Source of the DNA: a candidate division NC10 bacterium CSP1-5
Lineage (GTDB): Bacteria > Methylomirabilota > Methylomirabilia > Methylomirabilales > CSP1-5
Reading direction: 5' to 3'
Assembly (NCBI GenBank): GCA_001443495.1
Contig: LDXR01000005.1
Span: 6,696-70,695 of the forward strand
Length of the DNA: 64,000 nucleotides
The position numbers and the translations under genes were made by a program. The notes below the pieces were generated by a model that was not told the DNA's origin, made no database searches, and saw nothing but the letters and a program-made list of their open reading frames with translations. Positions within the stretch are counted from its first letter, which is position 1. Every line of letters starts with the position of its first letter. Of the stretch, positions 27,613-37,486 are shown in pieces.

Positions 27613-28827
27613 CTATTTATTTCCCACCACGCTGATGAGCTTGAAGATGGGGAGATACATGGCGATGACCACGCCCCCGATGATCACCCCGAGGAAGATG
27701 ACGAGGAGGGGTTCCAGGAGAGAGGTAAGACCGGCCACTGCCACATCCACCTCTTCATCGTAGAAGTCGGCGATCTTGTTCAACATGCGATCCAGGGCGC
27801 CGGTCTGCTCTCCCACGGCGATCATCTGCACCACCATGACCGGAAAGACCCCCGAGGCCTGCAGGGGCTCGGCGATAGTCTTCCCCTGGGCAATGGTCGT
27901 CCGCGCCTTCAGGACGGCTTCCTCTACCACCTTGTTCCCCGCGGTCCGCGCCGTGATGTCCAGCCCTTCCAGGATGGACACGCCGCTTGAGACCAAGGTC
28001 CCTAGGGTCCGCGTGAACTTGGCGACCGCCACCTTACGGATCAAAGGGCCAAAGACGGGCAGCCTCAGCATAAGCCTGTCGATGGCCATTTTCCCCCCGG
28101 GGGTCCGGTAATAGAACCTGAGCCCCACCACGCCCGCCACGAGCCCCGCAAGCAGGACGAGGATATAGGCACGGACGATCCGGCTCGCCTCCAAGACAAT
28201 CACCGTGGGGAGGGGCAGGGTGGCCCCGAACCCCTCAAACAACTGCTCGAAGGTGGGGATGACATAGATCAGGAGGAAGATGACCACGACGACCGCCACC
28301 GCGACGATGGTCGACGGGTAGAACATGGCGGTCTTGATCCGCTTCTTCAATGCCATGGCCTTCTCGATATAGGCCGCCAGGCGGTTCAGGATCGTGTCGA
28401 GGATTCCGCCCGCTTCCCCCGCCTCCACCATGTTCGTGTACAGGGTGCTGAAGATCTTCGGATGCCGCTTGAGGGAGGCGGAGAAGGTGGCCCCCCCCTC
28501 CACCGCCATCCGGATATCGTGCAGGGCTTTTTGAAAGATTTTCTTTTCCTGTTGCTGGGCCAGGATGTCCAGACACTGGACCAAGGGGAGTCCGGCGTCG
28601 ATCATCGTGGCAAGCTGCCGCGTGACGACGGCCAGATCCCGATCACCGATTTTTGCCCCGAAGCCGGGGATCTTCAACTCTATGTCCCGCGCCTTGGGCG
28701 TCACCGCCGTCGCCATGACCTGCTGCCGCCTGAGCTGGGCCACCACCGCCTCGCGGTTGGGGGCCTCCATCTCACCGTTGATGGTCTGTCCCGTGCGGGT
28801 CCTCCCGCTATAGGCAAAGACTGGCAT
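27613..28827 (-). CDS. pilC: Type IV pilus inner-membrane platform protein
   Basis: A 404-residue polytopic protein of the GspF/PilC family. Two cytoplasmic T2SSF domains (about residues 70-190 and 270-395) each precede membrane helices, including AVAVVVVIFLLIYVIPTFEQLF and the C-terminal LEPLLVIFLGVIIGGVVIAMYLPIF. It anchors the PilB and PilT motors and aligns pilin subunits. The order pilB-pilT-pilC-pilS-pilR is as in Myxococcus. An inverted heptamer array follows its stop. Confidence 0.96.
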   Translation of the reverse strand: MPVFAYSGRTRTGQTINGEMEAPNREAVVAQLRRQQVMATAVTPKARDIELKIPGFGAKIGDRDLAVVTRQLATMIDAGLPLVQCLDILAQQQEKKIFQKALHDIRMAVEGGATFSASLKRHPKIFSTLYTNMVEAGEAGGILDTILNRLAAYIEKAMALKKRIKTAMFYPSTIVAVAVVVVIFLLIYVIPTFEQLFEGFGATLPLPTVIVLEASRIVRAYILVLLAGLVAGVVGLRFYYRTPGGKMAIDRLMLRLPVFGPLIRKVAVAKFTRTLGTLVSSGVSILEGLDITARTAGNKVVEEAVLKARTTIAQGKTIAEPLQASGVFPVMVVQMIAVGEQTGALDRMLNKIADFYDEEVDVAVAGLTSLLEPLLVIFLGVIIGGVVIAMYLPIFKLISVVGNK

Positions 28828-28830
28828 GCT

Positions 28831-29961
28831 CTATTTCCTCCCCCATTGGCTCCCCCCGGCCGCGACCACCTTCCCTCCGGTCGCGGTGCCCGGGGACTGG
28901 GCTCGTTGCATCATCTGCTGGAGCTCTTCGTGGTTCTGGGAAGCCCCGAGGGCCACCTCTCTGCTGATCGTGCGCTTCAGGAAGTGCTCCAGGAGTGATT
29001 GGTTCATCGTCTGCATCCCCGATTTCTCCTGCCCCGCCTGCATCACCGAATAGATCTGATGGACCTTGTCTTCCCGGACCAGATTCCGGATGGCGGGGTT
29101 GGGGATCATCACCTCCAAGACCAGTGCCCGCCCCTGCCCATCCGCCCTTGGGAGCAGGGCCTGACAGAGCACCCCCTCCAGGACGAAGGAGAGCTGCGCG
29201 CGAATCTGCGCCTGTTGATGGGCCGGAAAGACATCGATGATTCGGTTGATCGTCTGCACCGCCGAATTGGTGTGCAGGGTCGCAAAGGTCAGATGCCCGG
29301 TCTCGGCAATCGTGAGGGCCGCCTCGATCGTCTCGAGATCCCGCATCTCTCCGATCAGAACCTTGTCCGGATCCTCGCGGAGGCACGCCCGGAGCGCATT
29401 GGAAAAGGAGTCGGTATCCGCGTGGACCTCCCGCTGATTCACGACACACTTCTTGTGCGTGTGGACGAACTCGATGGGATCCTCGATCGTCACGATGTGT
29501 TCAGAGCGCTCGCTGTTGACCTTGTCGACCATGGTCGTCAGCGTCGTGGATTTCCCCGAACCGGTCGGCCCGGTGACCAGGATAAGCCCCGAGGGCCGGT
29601 TGCACAGGTCCTCCACCACCCTGGGCAGCCCCAGCTCTTGGAAGGTGTAGATCTTGTACGGAATCGTCCTGATGGCAACGGCCACGGCCCCCCGCTGGAG
29701 AAAGACGTTGGACCGGAACCGGCCAAGCCCCCTCACACCGAAGGAGAAGTCGAGTTCTTTCTGCTCCTCAAACTTCTGCTTCTGGACATCGGTGAGGATG
29801 CTGTACGCGAGCTGCTTGGTCATGGCCGGCGTGAGCGGGGTATTCCCCAGCGGTTTCAGTTGGCCGTTGAGACGGACCATGGGCGGAATGCCGGTGGTGA
29901 TGTGCAGGTCCGACCCCCCTTTGGCCACCAGTTCCTTAAGCATCTGATCCAGATTCGTCAT
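28831..29961 (-). CDS. pilT: Pilus retraction ATPase PilT
   Basis: A hexameric cytoplasmic motor ATPase of 376 residues that powers pilus retraction. Motifs are GGSDLHIT near the N-terminus, Walker A TGPTGSGKSTT, the Asp box EDPIEFVH, Walker B GEMRDLET and the His box ATLHTNSAVQT, and the late EVM-PAIRNLVRE segment typical of PilT. The start is the ATG at 29961, preceded by GGGAGG; the longer frame upstream would run through the dispersed repeat. Confidence 0.96.
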   Translation of the reverse strand: MTNLDQMLKELVAKGGSDLHITTGIPPMVRLNGQLKPLGNTPLTPAMTKQLAYSILTDVQKQKFEEQKELDFSFGVRGLGRFRSNVFLQRGAVAVAIRTIPYKIYTFQELGLPRVVEDLCNRPSGLILVTGPTGSGKSTTLTTMVDKVNSERSEHIVTIEDPIEFVHTHKKCVVNQREVHADTDSFSNALRACLREDPDKVLIGEMRDLETIEAALTIAETGHLTFATLHTNSAVQTINRIIDVFPAHQQAQIRAQLSFVLEGVLCQALLPRADGQGRALVLEVMIPNPAIRNLVREDKVHQIYSVMQAGQEKSGMQTMNQSLLEHFLKRTISREVALGASQNHEELQQMMQRAQSPGTATGGKVVAAGGSQWGRK

Positions 29962-29976
29962 GAACCCTCCCGTATA

Positions 29977-30087
29977 GTGACAATCGAGCAATAGACCATT
30001 GGACCGCAATGGAGCATTTCGCCTCCAAAATCACTCTATTGTTCCTGCTCCATTGCTCCAAACTAAACGCACTCTGCGTTTAGTTTA
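29977..30087 (-). repeat. Dispersed element copy 3, fused to pilB stop
   Basis: About 111 bp, the shortest copy. A 12-bp perfect hairpin (30060-30071 with 30075-30086, CTC loop) overlaps the pilB stop at 30085-30087. The 8-nt-period inverted arms are present. It ends at TTGTCAC just before the pilT ribosome site and lacks the TACAAACGCATTTCATC end of copies 1 and 2. Confidence 0.85.
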
Positions 30088-31800
30088 GTTATGGCTGCTC
30101 ACCCGCATGATCTCGGGGATGGTCGTCATCCCTTCTCGGATCTTCTGCAGGCCTGCCTCTCGAAGCGTTTTCATCCCGTGCTTCCGGCCGAGCTCCTTCA
30201 TCTCATTGACCGAGGCGCCCTGCAGGATGGCGTCCTTGATATCCTCGGTGATCGCCATGACCTCGTACAGGGCGACGCGTCCCCGGTAGCCGGTATCGTT
30301 ACACTCCATGCATCCCTTTCCCTGGTAGCAGGAAAGCCCCTTGGCCTCATCGGGTGCGAAGCCCACGTCGACCAGGGCCTGGCGAGGCACCGTAATCTCT
30401 TCCTTGCAACTGTTGCAGATCTTTCGGGCGAGCCGCTGGGCCAGGATCATGTTGGTTGAGGCCGCCACCAGGAACGGCTCCACCCCCATGTTGATGAGCC
30501 GGCTCACGGTCGAGGGGGCGTCGTTGGTGTGCAGGGTGGAGAGGACCAGGTGCCCCGTCAGGGCCGCCTTGATGGCGATCTCCGCCGTTTCGTAGTCCCG
30601 GATCTCTCCCACCATGATGATGTCCGGGTCCTGCCGGAGGAAGGCGCGAAGGGCAGCCGCGAAGTTCAATCCGATCTCTGCCTTCATTTGGACCTGATTG
30701 ACCCCGGCAAGGTTATACTCCACCGGATCCTCCGCGGTCATGATGTTGGTTTCGACGGTGTTCAACCGGTGCAGGCCCGAATACAGGGTCGTCGTCTTCC
30801 CGCTCCCGGTCGGCCCCGTCACCAGGACCATGCCGTGCGGCGCCAGAATGGCCTTCTCGAATAGCTGGAGCGCCTGGGGGTCAAAGCCCAGCGCGCTCAT
30901 ATCCAACTGGAGATTGGATTTGTCCAGGAGACGCATGACCACCTTCTCGCCGAAAATCGTCGGGAGGGTGGAGACGCGGAAGTCGATCTCCTTCTGCCCC
31001 ATCCGGATCTTGATACGGCCGTCCTGGGGGAGACGCCGCTCGGCGATGTCGAGCTGGGCCATGATCTTGGCGCGCGAGATGATGGCGGCTCGGAGCTTCA
31101 TCGGAGGCTGCATGGTGTCGTAGAGGACGCCGTCGATGCGGTACCGGACCCGGAAGGATTTCTCGTACGGCTCGATGTGGATGTCCGAGGCCCCCTTCTT
31201 GATGGCGTCGCTCAGGATCAGGTTCACCAGCTTGACCACCGGGGCATCCTCGGTCGCCCGCTGCAGGTCGCCGACGTCCGGCCCCTCGTCCCCCTCCTCG
31301 ACCGTCGCCACTTCCCGGTCGTCGTAGCCCTGGAGGATATCTTTCACCAATCCGGCCGAGTCATAGTGCTTGTTAATGGCATTCTTGATCGAGGTCTCGG
31401 CCGCGACGACCGGCTCCACCTTGAAGCCGGACAAGAACTTGATGTCGTCGATGGCGAAGATATTGCTGGGATCGGCCATGGCCACCGTCAGGACACTCCC
31501 CTTTCGGTTGATGGGGATGACCATGTGTTTTTGCGCGATCTCGGCCGGGACCAGCTTGATCACGCTCTGGTCGATCTCGAAGTGCGCAAGGTTGATGGAG
31601 GGCACGCCGTACTGCTTGCTCAGAAAGCTCGTAATATCTTCCTCGGTGAGGAAGCCCAGTTTGACCAGATTGCTCCCCAGCCGCCCTCCGGCCGTCGACT
31701 GCTGGGCCAGGGCCTTCTTGAGCTGATCCTCGGTAATCAGCTTAGACTTGACCAACATCTCGCCCAAGCGACTCGACCCTACGGTCATGACGCCCTCCAC
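30085..31800 (-). CDS. pilB: Pilus assembly ATPase PilB
   Basis: The extension motor, 571 residues. The N-terminal MshEN-type region covers residues about 8-150. The core carries Walker A TGPTGSGKTTT near residue 330, AEDPVEY, Walker B GEIRDYETAE and HTNDAPSTVSR. A zinc-binding tetracysteine lies near the end (CNSC and CMEC). The N-terminal MshEN domain of some PilB proteins binds c-di-GMP; whether this one does was not tested residue by residue. It is the first pil gene and follows aroE by 60 nt. Confidence 0.96.
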   Translation of the reverse strand: MEGVMTVGSSRLGEMLVKSKLITEDQLKKALAQQSTAGGRLGSNLVKLGFLTEEDITSFLSKQYGVPSINLAHFEIDQSVIKLVPAEIAQKHMVIPINRKGSVLTVAMADPSNIFAIDDIKFLSGFKVEPVVAAETSIKNAINKHYDSAGLVKDILQGYDDREVATVEEGDEGPDVGDLQRATEDAPVVKLVNLILSDAIKKGASDIHIEPYEKSFRVRYRIDGVLYDTMQPPMKLRAAIISRAKIMAQLDIAERRLPQDGRIKIRMGQKEIDFRVSTLPTIFGEKVVMRLLDKSNLQLDMSALGFDPQALQLFEKAILAPHGMVLVTGPTGSGKTTTLYSGLHRLNTVETNIMTAEDPVEYNLAGVNQVQMKAEIGLNFAAALRAFLRQDPDIIMVGEIRDYETAEIAIKAALTGHLVLSTLHTNDAPSTVSRLINMGVEPFLVAASTNMILAQRLARKICNSCKEEITVPRQALVDVGFAPDEAKGLSCYQGKGCMECNDTGYRGRVALYEVMAITEDIKDAILQGASVNEMKELGRKHGMKTLREAGLQKIREGMTTIPEIMRVSSHN

Positions 31801-31860
31801 TTCCTTGCAGGCACAGCCACTGAGAGGAAGGTCATTATACCGGCCCGATTCGGGAGGCTG

Positions 31861-32721
31861 TCAAGCCCCCTCCCCCCGGGCCAGGGCCTCCCGCATGACG
31901 GGAACCGGGGCCTTCTGCCCGGTCCAGAGCTCAAAGGCCTGCGCCCCTTGATGCAGAAGCATACCGGCACCGTTCAGAACTCGGCACCCCCGAGATCGGG
32001 CCGAGGCCAGGAGGGGGGTTTCTAGGGGCCGGTAGATCAGATCGCAAACCAATAGGCTCTCCGGCAGCATCCCATAATTAAATAAGGGCGGGTCCGAGAG
32101 TTCCATCCCCACTGGCGTTGTGTTGATAAGAACGTCTATCCGCCTCAATCTATCCGGCTCAATGTCTTGCAAACCCAATGCCAAAACCTCAAGATTTCCA
32201 AACAATCGCCGGAGGTGGCTGACCAAGGATCGGGCCCGGTCCTGACTGCGACTGAAGATGGCGAGCTCTGCCGCCTGGGCCCGCGCGAGGGCATACGCCA
32301 CCGCCTTGGCTCCCCCCCCCGCCCCGATGAGACCCACCCGCTTTCCGGCAGGCTCTTCCCCGGCCTCCTCCCGGAGAGAGGTGACAAACCCCTCGCCATC
32401 CGTATTGTGCCCGACGAGGATCCTTCCCCGAGGCACAATGGTATTCACCGCCCCGATGTGAAGCGCCTCCGGACTCAGCTCATTGAGCGCCGCAAACGCT
32501 GCCTCTTTATGCGGAATGGTCACGTTCGCCCCGCCGAAATTCTCGATCTCGCGTAAGGCGTCGAGGGCCTTCGGAAAGACCTCGGGGCGGACCGCCCACG
32601 GGATATAGACCCAGTCGAGGCCCAGGGCGTCGAAGGCGGCGTTCTGCATGCGGGGCGAGGCGCTGTGGGCCACCGGATACCCCAACAAGATACAGACCGT
32701 ACTTTTGCCTGTCACGGACAT
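31861..32721 (-). CDS. aroE: Shikimate dehydrogenase
   Basis: Reduces 3-dehydroshikimate with NADPH in aromatic amino acid synthesis; 286 residues from the ATG at 32721. The substrate domain has SASPRMQNAAF and NVTIPHKE (catalytic Lys); then GAVNT and HNTDGEGF; the Rossmann loop is GAGGGAKAVAYAL; and the end has NGAGMLLHQGAQAFELWTG. The longer frame to 32895 overlaps glnD and is not protein-like. It follows glnD by about 30 nt. Confidence 0.94.
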   Translation of the reverse strand: MSVTGKSTVCILLGYPVAHSASPRMQNAAFDALGLDWVYIPWAVRPEVFPKALDALREIENFGGANVTIPHKEAAFAALNELSPEALHIGAVNTIVPRGRILVGHNTDGEGFVTSLREEAGEEPAGKRVGLIGAGGGAKAVAYALARAQAAELAIFSRSQDRARSLVSHLRRLFGNLEVLALGLQDIEPDRLRRIDVLINTTPVGMELSDPPLFNYGMLPESLLVCDLIYRPLETPLLASARSRGCRVLNGAGMLLHQGAQAFELWTGQKAPVPVMREALARGEGA

Positions 32722-32752
32722 AGAGGCAATGGAGAGGGGACGAGATGGGCGG

Positions 32753-35563
32753 TCAACCGTGACCCCGGGATTCGTCCAGGAGACCTTGAGCGATGGCCCC
32801 CTCCAATCGCTCGCGAATCTCATCCAGCCGACGCTGATTGCGCACCTTGCCCCCCTCCCGCTCGGTGACGTAGAACACATCCACGACCTGTTCAACCTCG
32901 GTGGTGATCTTGGCCAGGCTGAGATCGAGGCCCAGGTCCAGGAGGACCTTGGAGATGATGTAGAGCAGGCCTAGGCGGTCGTGGGTCCGCACGTCGATCA
33001 CCGTGTGCGTCTCGGACACGTAGTTGTCGAACTCCACCCGGGTGAGGGGAGGGGTTCCACCTTTCCGGGCGGGCCGGCTCAAGATCTCGCGCTGCCTGTT
33101 CAGGATGAGCTGGCCGACATCCACCTGACCGGCGAGCACGCGGTCGAGGTCGGCCTGGAAGTTCCGCCAGACCGCCGCATCGGTGATGGCCGCCCCCTTG
33201 CCGTCGTCCACCTGGAACGTCCGCAGCACCAGCCCATCCCGACGGGTAAAGATCTGGGCCCCCAGGATGTTCATCCGGTTCGCCGTGAGGGTCCCAACAA
33301 TCTGGGCAAAACGCCCCGGCCGACCGAACGCGCAGACGGTCACCTCGGAGTGGCCCACGAGGGGGTACGGGGTCCACTGCAGTGCCGCCTCCTCGCCGGC
33401 TGCGATCCGCTCGACCATGCGCAGGTGGACGGCCACCTTCGCCGCGGGAACGCCCAGCAGGTAGCGGACAGGAACCTGCTCGAGATGGGTTTCGATGACC
33501 GGCAGGGGGAACTCCTCGCGCAGCTCTTTCGAGAGGCGCTCCTTGATCTCGGCCGCCTTGGCCAGCTCGTCCACCCCCTCGGGAATGCCGCGGGTGATGA
33601 GGGTGTGCGTCCGGATGTAGAGCTCCCAGAGAAGGGTGCCCTTCCACTCGGTCCACACCTCGGGGGCCACGGCCCGGATGTCCAGATAGGTGAGGAGGTA
33701 GAGCATCTTGAGCCGTTCGATGTCCCGGACCGTTCGGGCAAACTCGACGAGCATCGCCTCGTCATCCAGGTCGCGGCGTTGGGAGATGTGGGCCATGGCG
33801 AGGTGATGCTCGACCAGGACGCGGACCTCGGCCACGTCGGCGTCGGGGAGGCCCATCCGGGTCAGGATCCGCTGGGTCATCTCCGCCCCCCGTGCCTCAT
33901 GCCCCCGCCCCTCGCCTTTCCCAATGTCGTGGAAGAGAACGCCCAGCTTGAGGAGTTCCGGCCGCTTCATCTCGGCAACGATCGCCCGGAATTCTTCCGC
34001 GTAATGGGCGGGGTTCTGATCGAGAGACTCCATGTGCTCCAGCGCCAACAAGGTGTGCACATCTACGGTGTATTTGTGGTAGAGATCGTACTGCACGAGA
34101 CAGGTAATCTCGGCAAACTCCGGGATGTAGGCCCCGAGCACCCCGAGCTCGTGCATGAGCCGGAGCGCGGCGGCAACCCCTTTCCGCTCCCGAAGGATGA
34201 CCAAGAAGAAATTGAGGGCCCGGCTGGACTGGCGGAACCGGTCATCAATCAGGTGCAGATGTTCCCGGATGACCTGCTGGGCCCCAGAACTCAAGGGATA
34301 GCCGGTCTGGAGCGCATACCAGAAGATCTTGAGAAGGCGGATCGGGTCATCCTCAAAGAGACGCCGGTTCCGGGGAAGGATGTGGATCTCGCGATTGATC
34401 TCGGTCAGGCCGTCTCCTAAGTCCCTCGCCCTCAGCCTTGTCATCAGGCTCTCCTTCGAGGCCTGCGGTTGGGTGCAGCGCTCGATGACCCGCTCTGAGA
34501 GATGGTGGATAGTTCGCGCCTGGAGATAGTAGTGCTGCATGCACCGCTCGACCCCCAGGACCGCGCGATCGTCCCCGAAACCCAGGTGCGCCGCCGCTGG
34601 CTCCTGGAGATGAAACAAGAGCAGGTCGTTCTTTCGGCTCGAGAGATAATGCAGTTCGTTGCGAATCCGGTGGAGAAAGTCGACCGCGTGACGCAATTGG
34701 TGAAGCTCCTCCTGGCTCAGGAGGCCCGCGTCCCCCAGATCCTCGAGCCGGCTCACCGGGTGACGGACCCGGCCAATCCAGAGGGCCGTATGCACGTCCC
34801 GAAGACCCCCCGCCCCCTCCTTGACGTGAGGCTCCTGCATGTACACCGAGTCGCCGTGCTTCGCGTAGCGCGCAGCCCGCTCCTGGAGCTTGGCCTTGAT
34901 ATAGGCCGCTCCCCTCTTCCGCTTGTGGCCCCCGCGAAGGACGGTCTCCATCTGATCGAAGAGGCCCTTGTCCCCGGCTAGCAGACGGGCCTCGAGCATC
35001 GAGGTGTGGGAGCTCAGGTCCTCCGCCGCCATCCGGGCACAGTCCTGGAGGGAGCGGACGCTATGGCCGACGTTAAAGCCGACGTCCCAGAGGAGCGGGA
35101 TCAGGAAATGAATGAGGGTATAGACCGACCGGTGGATGGGGGACGTGTGGAGAAACATGAGATCGACGTCCGAGGCGGGATTCAGCTCGCGACGCCCATA
35201 CCCCCCCAGGGCCACCAGGGCACAGGGGAGATTGACCTGAGATCCCTCGCGGCAGACCTCTTCGCTCCGCCGGTAGAGCTCCTTGATTACTACGTCCGCG
35301 AGGTCTGTCAGCTCTTTGACCACCTCGATGCCGCGCGCGCCTTGGCGGTGCTCCTTCAAAATGCCTTGCCGCTCGCCCTCCACGAAGTCCCGGAGCAGCC
35401 GCAAGAGCTGCTGCCGCTCCCCCGTCCCGTCCCGCTCGCCGGTGAGAAGCCCGGCCAGCTGGACGGTGTTGAAGAACCCATCCAGGGCAGCCGCAAATCG
35501 GTCCGCCCGCGTGCCGGTGAGCACAGACACTCCGGCCTCGTCATGGCGTGCTGGATTGGTCAC
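32753..35563 (-). CDS. glnD: Bifunctional uridylyltransferase / UMP-removing enzyme
   Basis: Adds UMP to and removes it from PII proteins, the glutamine sensor of nitrogen control. The 936-residue protein has the nucleotidyltransferase motif GGYGRRELNPASDVDL near residue 120, an HD domain (GVLFHDIGKGEG), and two ACT domains at the C-terminus. The GTG at 35563 is chosen because GGAGGGG precedes it; the 42 extra residues upstream are not conserved in character. Upstream lies a symmetrical three-dyad operator, so expression is probably controlled. A weak TTGCAT, 17 nt, CATATC promoter overlaps the dyads. Confidence 0.95.
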   Translation of the reverse strand: MTNPARHDEAGVSVLTGTRADRFAAALDGFFNTVQLAGLLTGERDGTGERQQLLRLLRDFVEGERQGILKEHRQGARGIEVVKELTDLADVVIKELYRRSEEVCREGSQVNLPCALVALGGYGRRELNPASDVDLMFLHTSPIHRSVYTLIHFLIPLLWDVGFNVGHSVRSLQDCARMAAEDLSSHTSMLEARLLAGDKGLFDQMETVLRGGHKRKRGAAYIKAKLQERAARYAKHGDSVYMQEPHVKEGAGGLRDVHTALWIGRVRHPVSRLEDLGDAGLLSQEELHQLRHAVDFLHRIRNELHYLSSRKNDLLLFHLQEPAAAHLGFGDDRAVLGVERCMQHYYLQARTIHHLSERVIERCTQPQASKESLMTRLRARDLGDGLTEINREIHILPRNRRLFEDDPIRLLKIFWYALQTGYPLSSGAQQVIREHLHLIDDRFRQSSRALNFFLVILRERKGVAAALRLMHELGVLGAYIPEFAEITCLVQYDLYHKYTVDVHTLLALEHMESLDQNPAHYAEEFRAIVAEMKRPELLKLGVLFHDIGKGEGRGHEARGAEMTQRILTRMGLPDADVAEVRVLVEHHLAMAHISQRRDLDDEAMLVEFARTVRDIERLKMLYLLTYLDIRAVAPEVWTEWKGTLLWELYIRTHTLITRGIPEGVDELAKAAEIKERLSKELREEFPLPVIETHLEQVPVRYLLGVPAAKVAVHLRMVERIAAGEEAALQWTPYPLVGHSEVTVCAFGRPGRFAQIVGTLTANRMNILGAQIFTRRDGLVLRTFQVDDGKGAAITDAAVWRNFQADLDRVLAGQVDVGQLILNRQREILSRPARKGGTPPLTRVEFDNYVSETHTVIDVRTHDRLGLLYIISKVLLDLGLDLSLAKITTEVEQVVDVFYVTEREGGKVRNQRRLDEIRERLEGAIAQGLLDESRGHG

Positions 35564-35661
35564 TGCCCCTCCACGCGGTGAGATTGAACCTTCAGTATAC
35601 GGTCCACCCCGGAGGGGGTCAAGGACATTTCCCGAAGGCGAAACCGACGCGATATGACAGA

Positions 35662-35717
35662 TGTTAACTCGCGATGCAATACTTAACATAGGTTAAGTAG
35701 GCCTGCTCATGTTAACA
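35662..35717. promoter_or_regulatory. Triple-dyad operator between glnD and ubiD
   Basis: Three TTAAC-type palindromes: GTTAAC centred at 35665.5, ACTTAAC-ATAG-GTTAAGT (35681-35698) centred at 35689.5, and TGTTAACA centred at 35713.5. The spacing is 24 bp on both sides. The rest of the 462-nt gap (35564-36025) holds only the ubiD promoter and no gene I can support. Confidence 0.6.
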
Positions 35718-35932
35718 CAAAGAACACTCGTATTTTGTGGACCTTCAAGGCCTGAAGCCGTACTGGCTGATGGAGCATCGATTGGGTCAGCGTGCAATAG
35801 CACGTTCCCATTTGCTGGACCCCTGTGCCCGCAGCAACCCACCTCGCCAGGAGCCTCAGTGCCCGCGGCAATCCGGGGGCGTGTCACGCTAGCATCCCCG
35901 TGCGCCTCGGATGAACAAGACTGAAAATTCCC

Positions 35933-35961
35933 TTGTCCCCCTTGCCCTCCGCAGGTATAGT
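35933..35961 (+). promoter_or_regulatory. Probable ubiD promoter
   Basis: TTGTCC (35933-35938), a 17-nt spacer and TATAGT (35956-35961), about 65 nt before the ubiD ATG. Confidence 0.6.
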
Positions 35962-36025
35962 CATCTCGCGCCGCCCGGCCATTCTTAGGGTCAACGAGGC
36001 ATCTCGCCAGTAGGAGGAAGAACCC

Positions 36026-37471
36026 ATGTCGTATCGGGATCTTCGGGAGTTCCTCCGAGTTCTCGAGCAGGAAGGGGAGCTGAAGCGGATCACGGCACCC
36101 GTCGATCCGATCCTCGAGATCGCCGAGATCACCGACCGGGTCACGAAGGCAGGCGGTCCTGCCCTGCTCTTTGAACGCGTGAAGGGGTCGAGCTTTCCGC
36201 TCCTGATCAACACCTTTGGCACCGAGCGGCGGATGAACCTCGCCCTGGGGGTCAAGACCCTCGAAGGGCTGGGGGACGTGCTCACGGAGCTCTTAGAGGT
36301 AAAGACGCCGGAAAGCCTCCTCGACAAGATCCGGCTTCTCCCGAAATTGAAAGACCTCGCCAGCGCCTTCCCCAAGCGGGTGAAAGACGGCCCCTGCAAA
36401 GAGGTCATCATCCGGGACCATCCCCGTCTCGACATCTTTCCCATCATCCAGTGCTGGCCGCAGGATGGGGGTCGGTATATCACCTTCCCCCTGGTCTTCA
36501 CCAAGGACCCGGAGACCGGCATCCGCAACGTCGGGACGTACCGGATGCAGGTCTTTGACGACAAGACCGCCGCCATGCACTGGCATACCCACAAGGGGGG
36601 GGCGGCCCACTACCGGAAATACAAACGACTCGGGAAGCGAATCGAGGTGGCAGTCGCTCTCGGCTGTGACCCCGCCACCACCTTTGCTGCCACGTTGCCC
36701 CTCCCCGAGGGGGTGGACGAACTGATCGCGGCCGGATTCCTCCGAAAGGCTCCGGTCGAGCTGGTCGAGTGCGAAACCATCGACATGGAGGTCCCGGCCA
36801 CCGCCGAGATCGTCCTCGAGGGATACGTGGATCCGGAGGAGCTGCGCGTCGAAGGGCCGTTCGGTGATCATACCGGCTTCTATTCCCTCCCGGACCAGTT
36901 TCCCGTCTTCCACCTGACCTGTATCACCCACCGGCGGAGTCCCATCTACCAGACGATCATCGTGGGCAAGCCGGTCCAGGAGGACTGCTTCATGGGGGCG
37001 GCGATCGAACGCCTCTTCCTCCCCTTGATGAAGAAACAGCTCCCCGAGGTGGTGGACTTCCACATGCCCTTCGAGGGGGTCTTCCATAATCTGATGATCG
37101 TGGCCATCGATAAGCAGTACCCGGGCCACGCCCGAAAGGTGATGTACGCCATCTGGGGGACGGGACAGGCCATGTTCACCAAGGTGATCGTGGTGGTGGA
37201 TCGGGACGTGAACGTCCGGAATCTCTCGGAGGTCACCTGGAAGGTGCTGAACCACATCGACCCCGAGCGGGACATCCAGTTCGTCCTGGGGCCGGTGGAG
37301 ACGCTGGACCATGCCAGCCGCCTCCCGCTCTACGGGTCCAAGATGGGAGTGGATGGGACTCGGAAGTGGCCCTCGGAAGGCTTCACCCGCGACTGGCCCG
37401 ACGAGATCGTCATGGATGAACCGACTAAGACGCTGGTGGATAAGCGCTGGCGAGAATACGGGCTCGACTAG
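36026..37471 (+). CDS. ubiD: UbiD-family prenylated-FMN decarboxylase
   Basis: A 481-residue decarboxylase of the UbiD family, which removes the carboxylate from aromatic or alpha,beta-unsaturated acids and is used in ubiquinone synthesis or aromatic degradation. Visible family features are the prFMN/metal-binding region IRNVGTYRMQ and AMHWHTHKGGAAHY, and the acidic active-site block EGPFGDHTGFY. The ATG follows AGGAGG. It is the only plus-strand gene between the left edge and the two-component genes at the right, and has its own promoter. No UbiX partner is visible in the window. The substrate cannot be told from sequence. Confidence 0.92.
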   Translation: MSYRDLREFLRVLEQEGELKRITAPVDPILEIAEITDRVTKAGGPALLFERVKGSSFPLLINTFGTERRMNLALGVKTLEGLGDVLTELLEVKTPESLLDKIRLLPKLKDLASAFPKRVKDGPCKEVIIRDHPRLDIFPIIQCWPQDGGRYITFPLVFTKDPETGIRNVGTYRMQVFDDKTAAMHWHTHKGGAAHYRKYKRLGKRIEVAVALGCDPATTFAATLPLPEGVDELIAAGFLRKAPVELVECETIDMEVPATAEIVLEGYVDPEELRVEGPFGDHTGFYSLPDQFPVFHLTCITHRRSPIYQTIIVGKPVQEDCFMGAAIERLFLPLMKKQLPEVVDFHMPFEGVFHNLMIVAIDKQYPGHARKVMYAIWGTGQAMFTKVIVVVDRDVNVRNLSEVTWKVLNHIDPERDIQFVLGPVETLDHASRLPLYGSKMGVDGTRKWPSEGFTRDWPDEIVMDEPTKTLVDKRWREYGLD

Positions 37472-37486
37472 GGCAGTGACTGGTGC

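Noticed and set aside
35681-35698. Rex operator between glnD and ubiD
   Set aside because: The dyad has TTAAC-N4-GTTAA, the reverse order of the Rex GTTAA/TTAAC or GTGAA/TTCAC half-sites.
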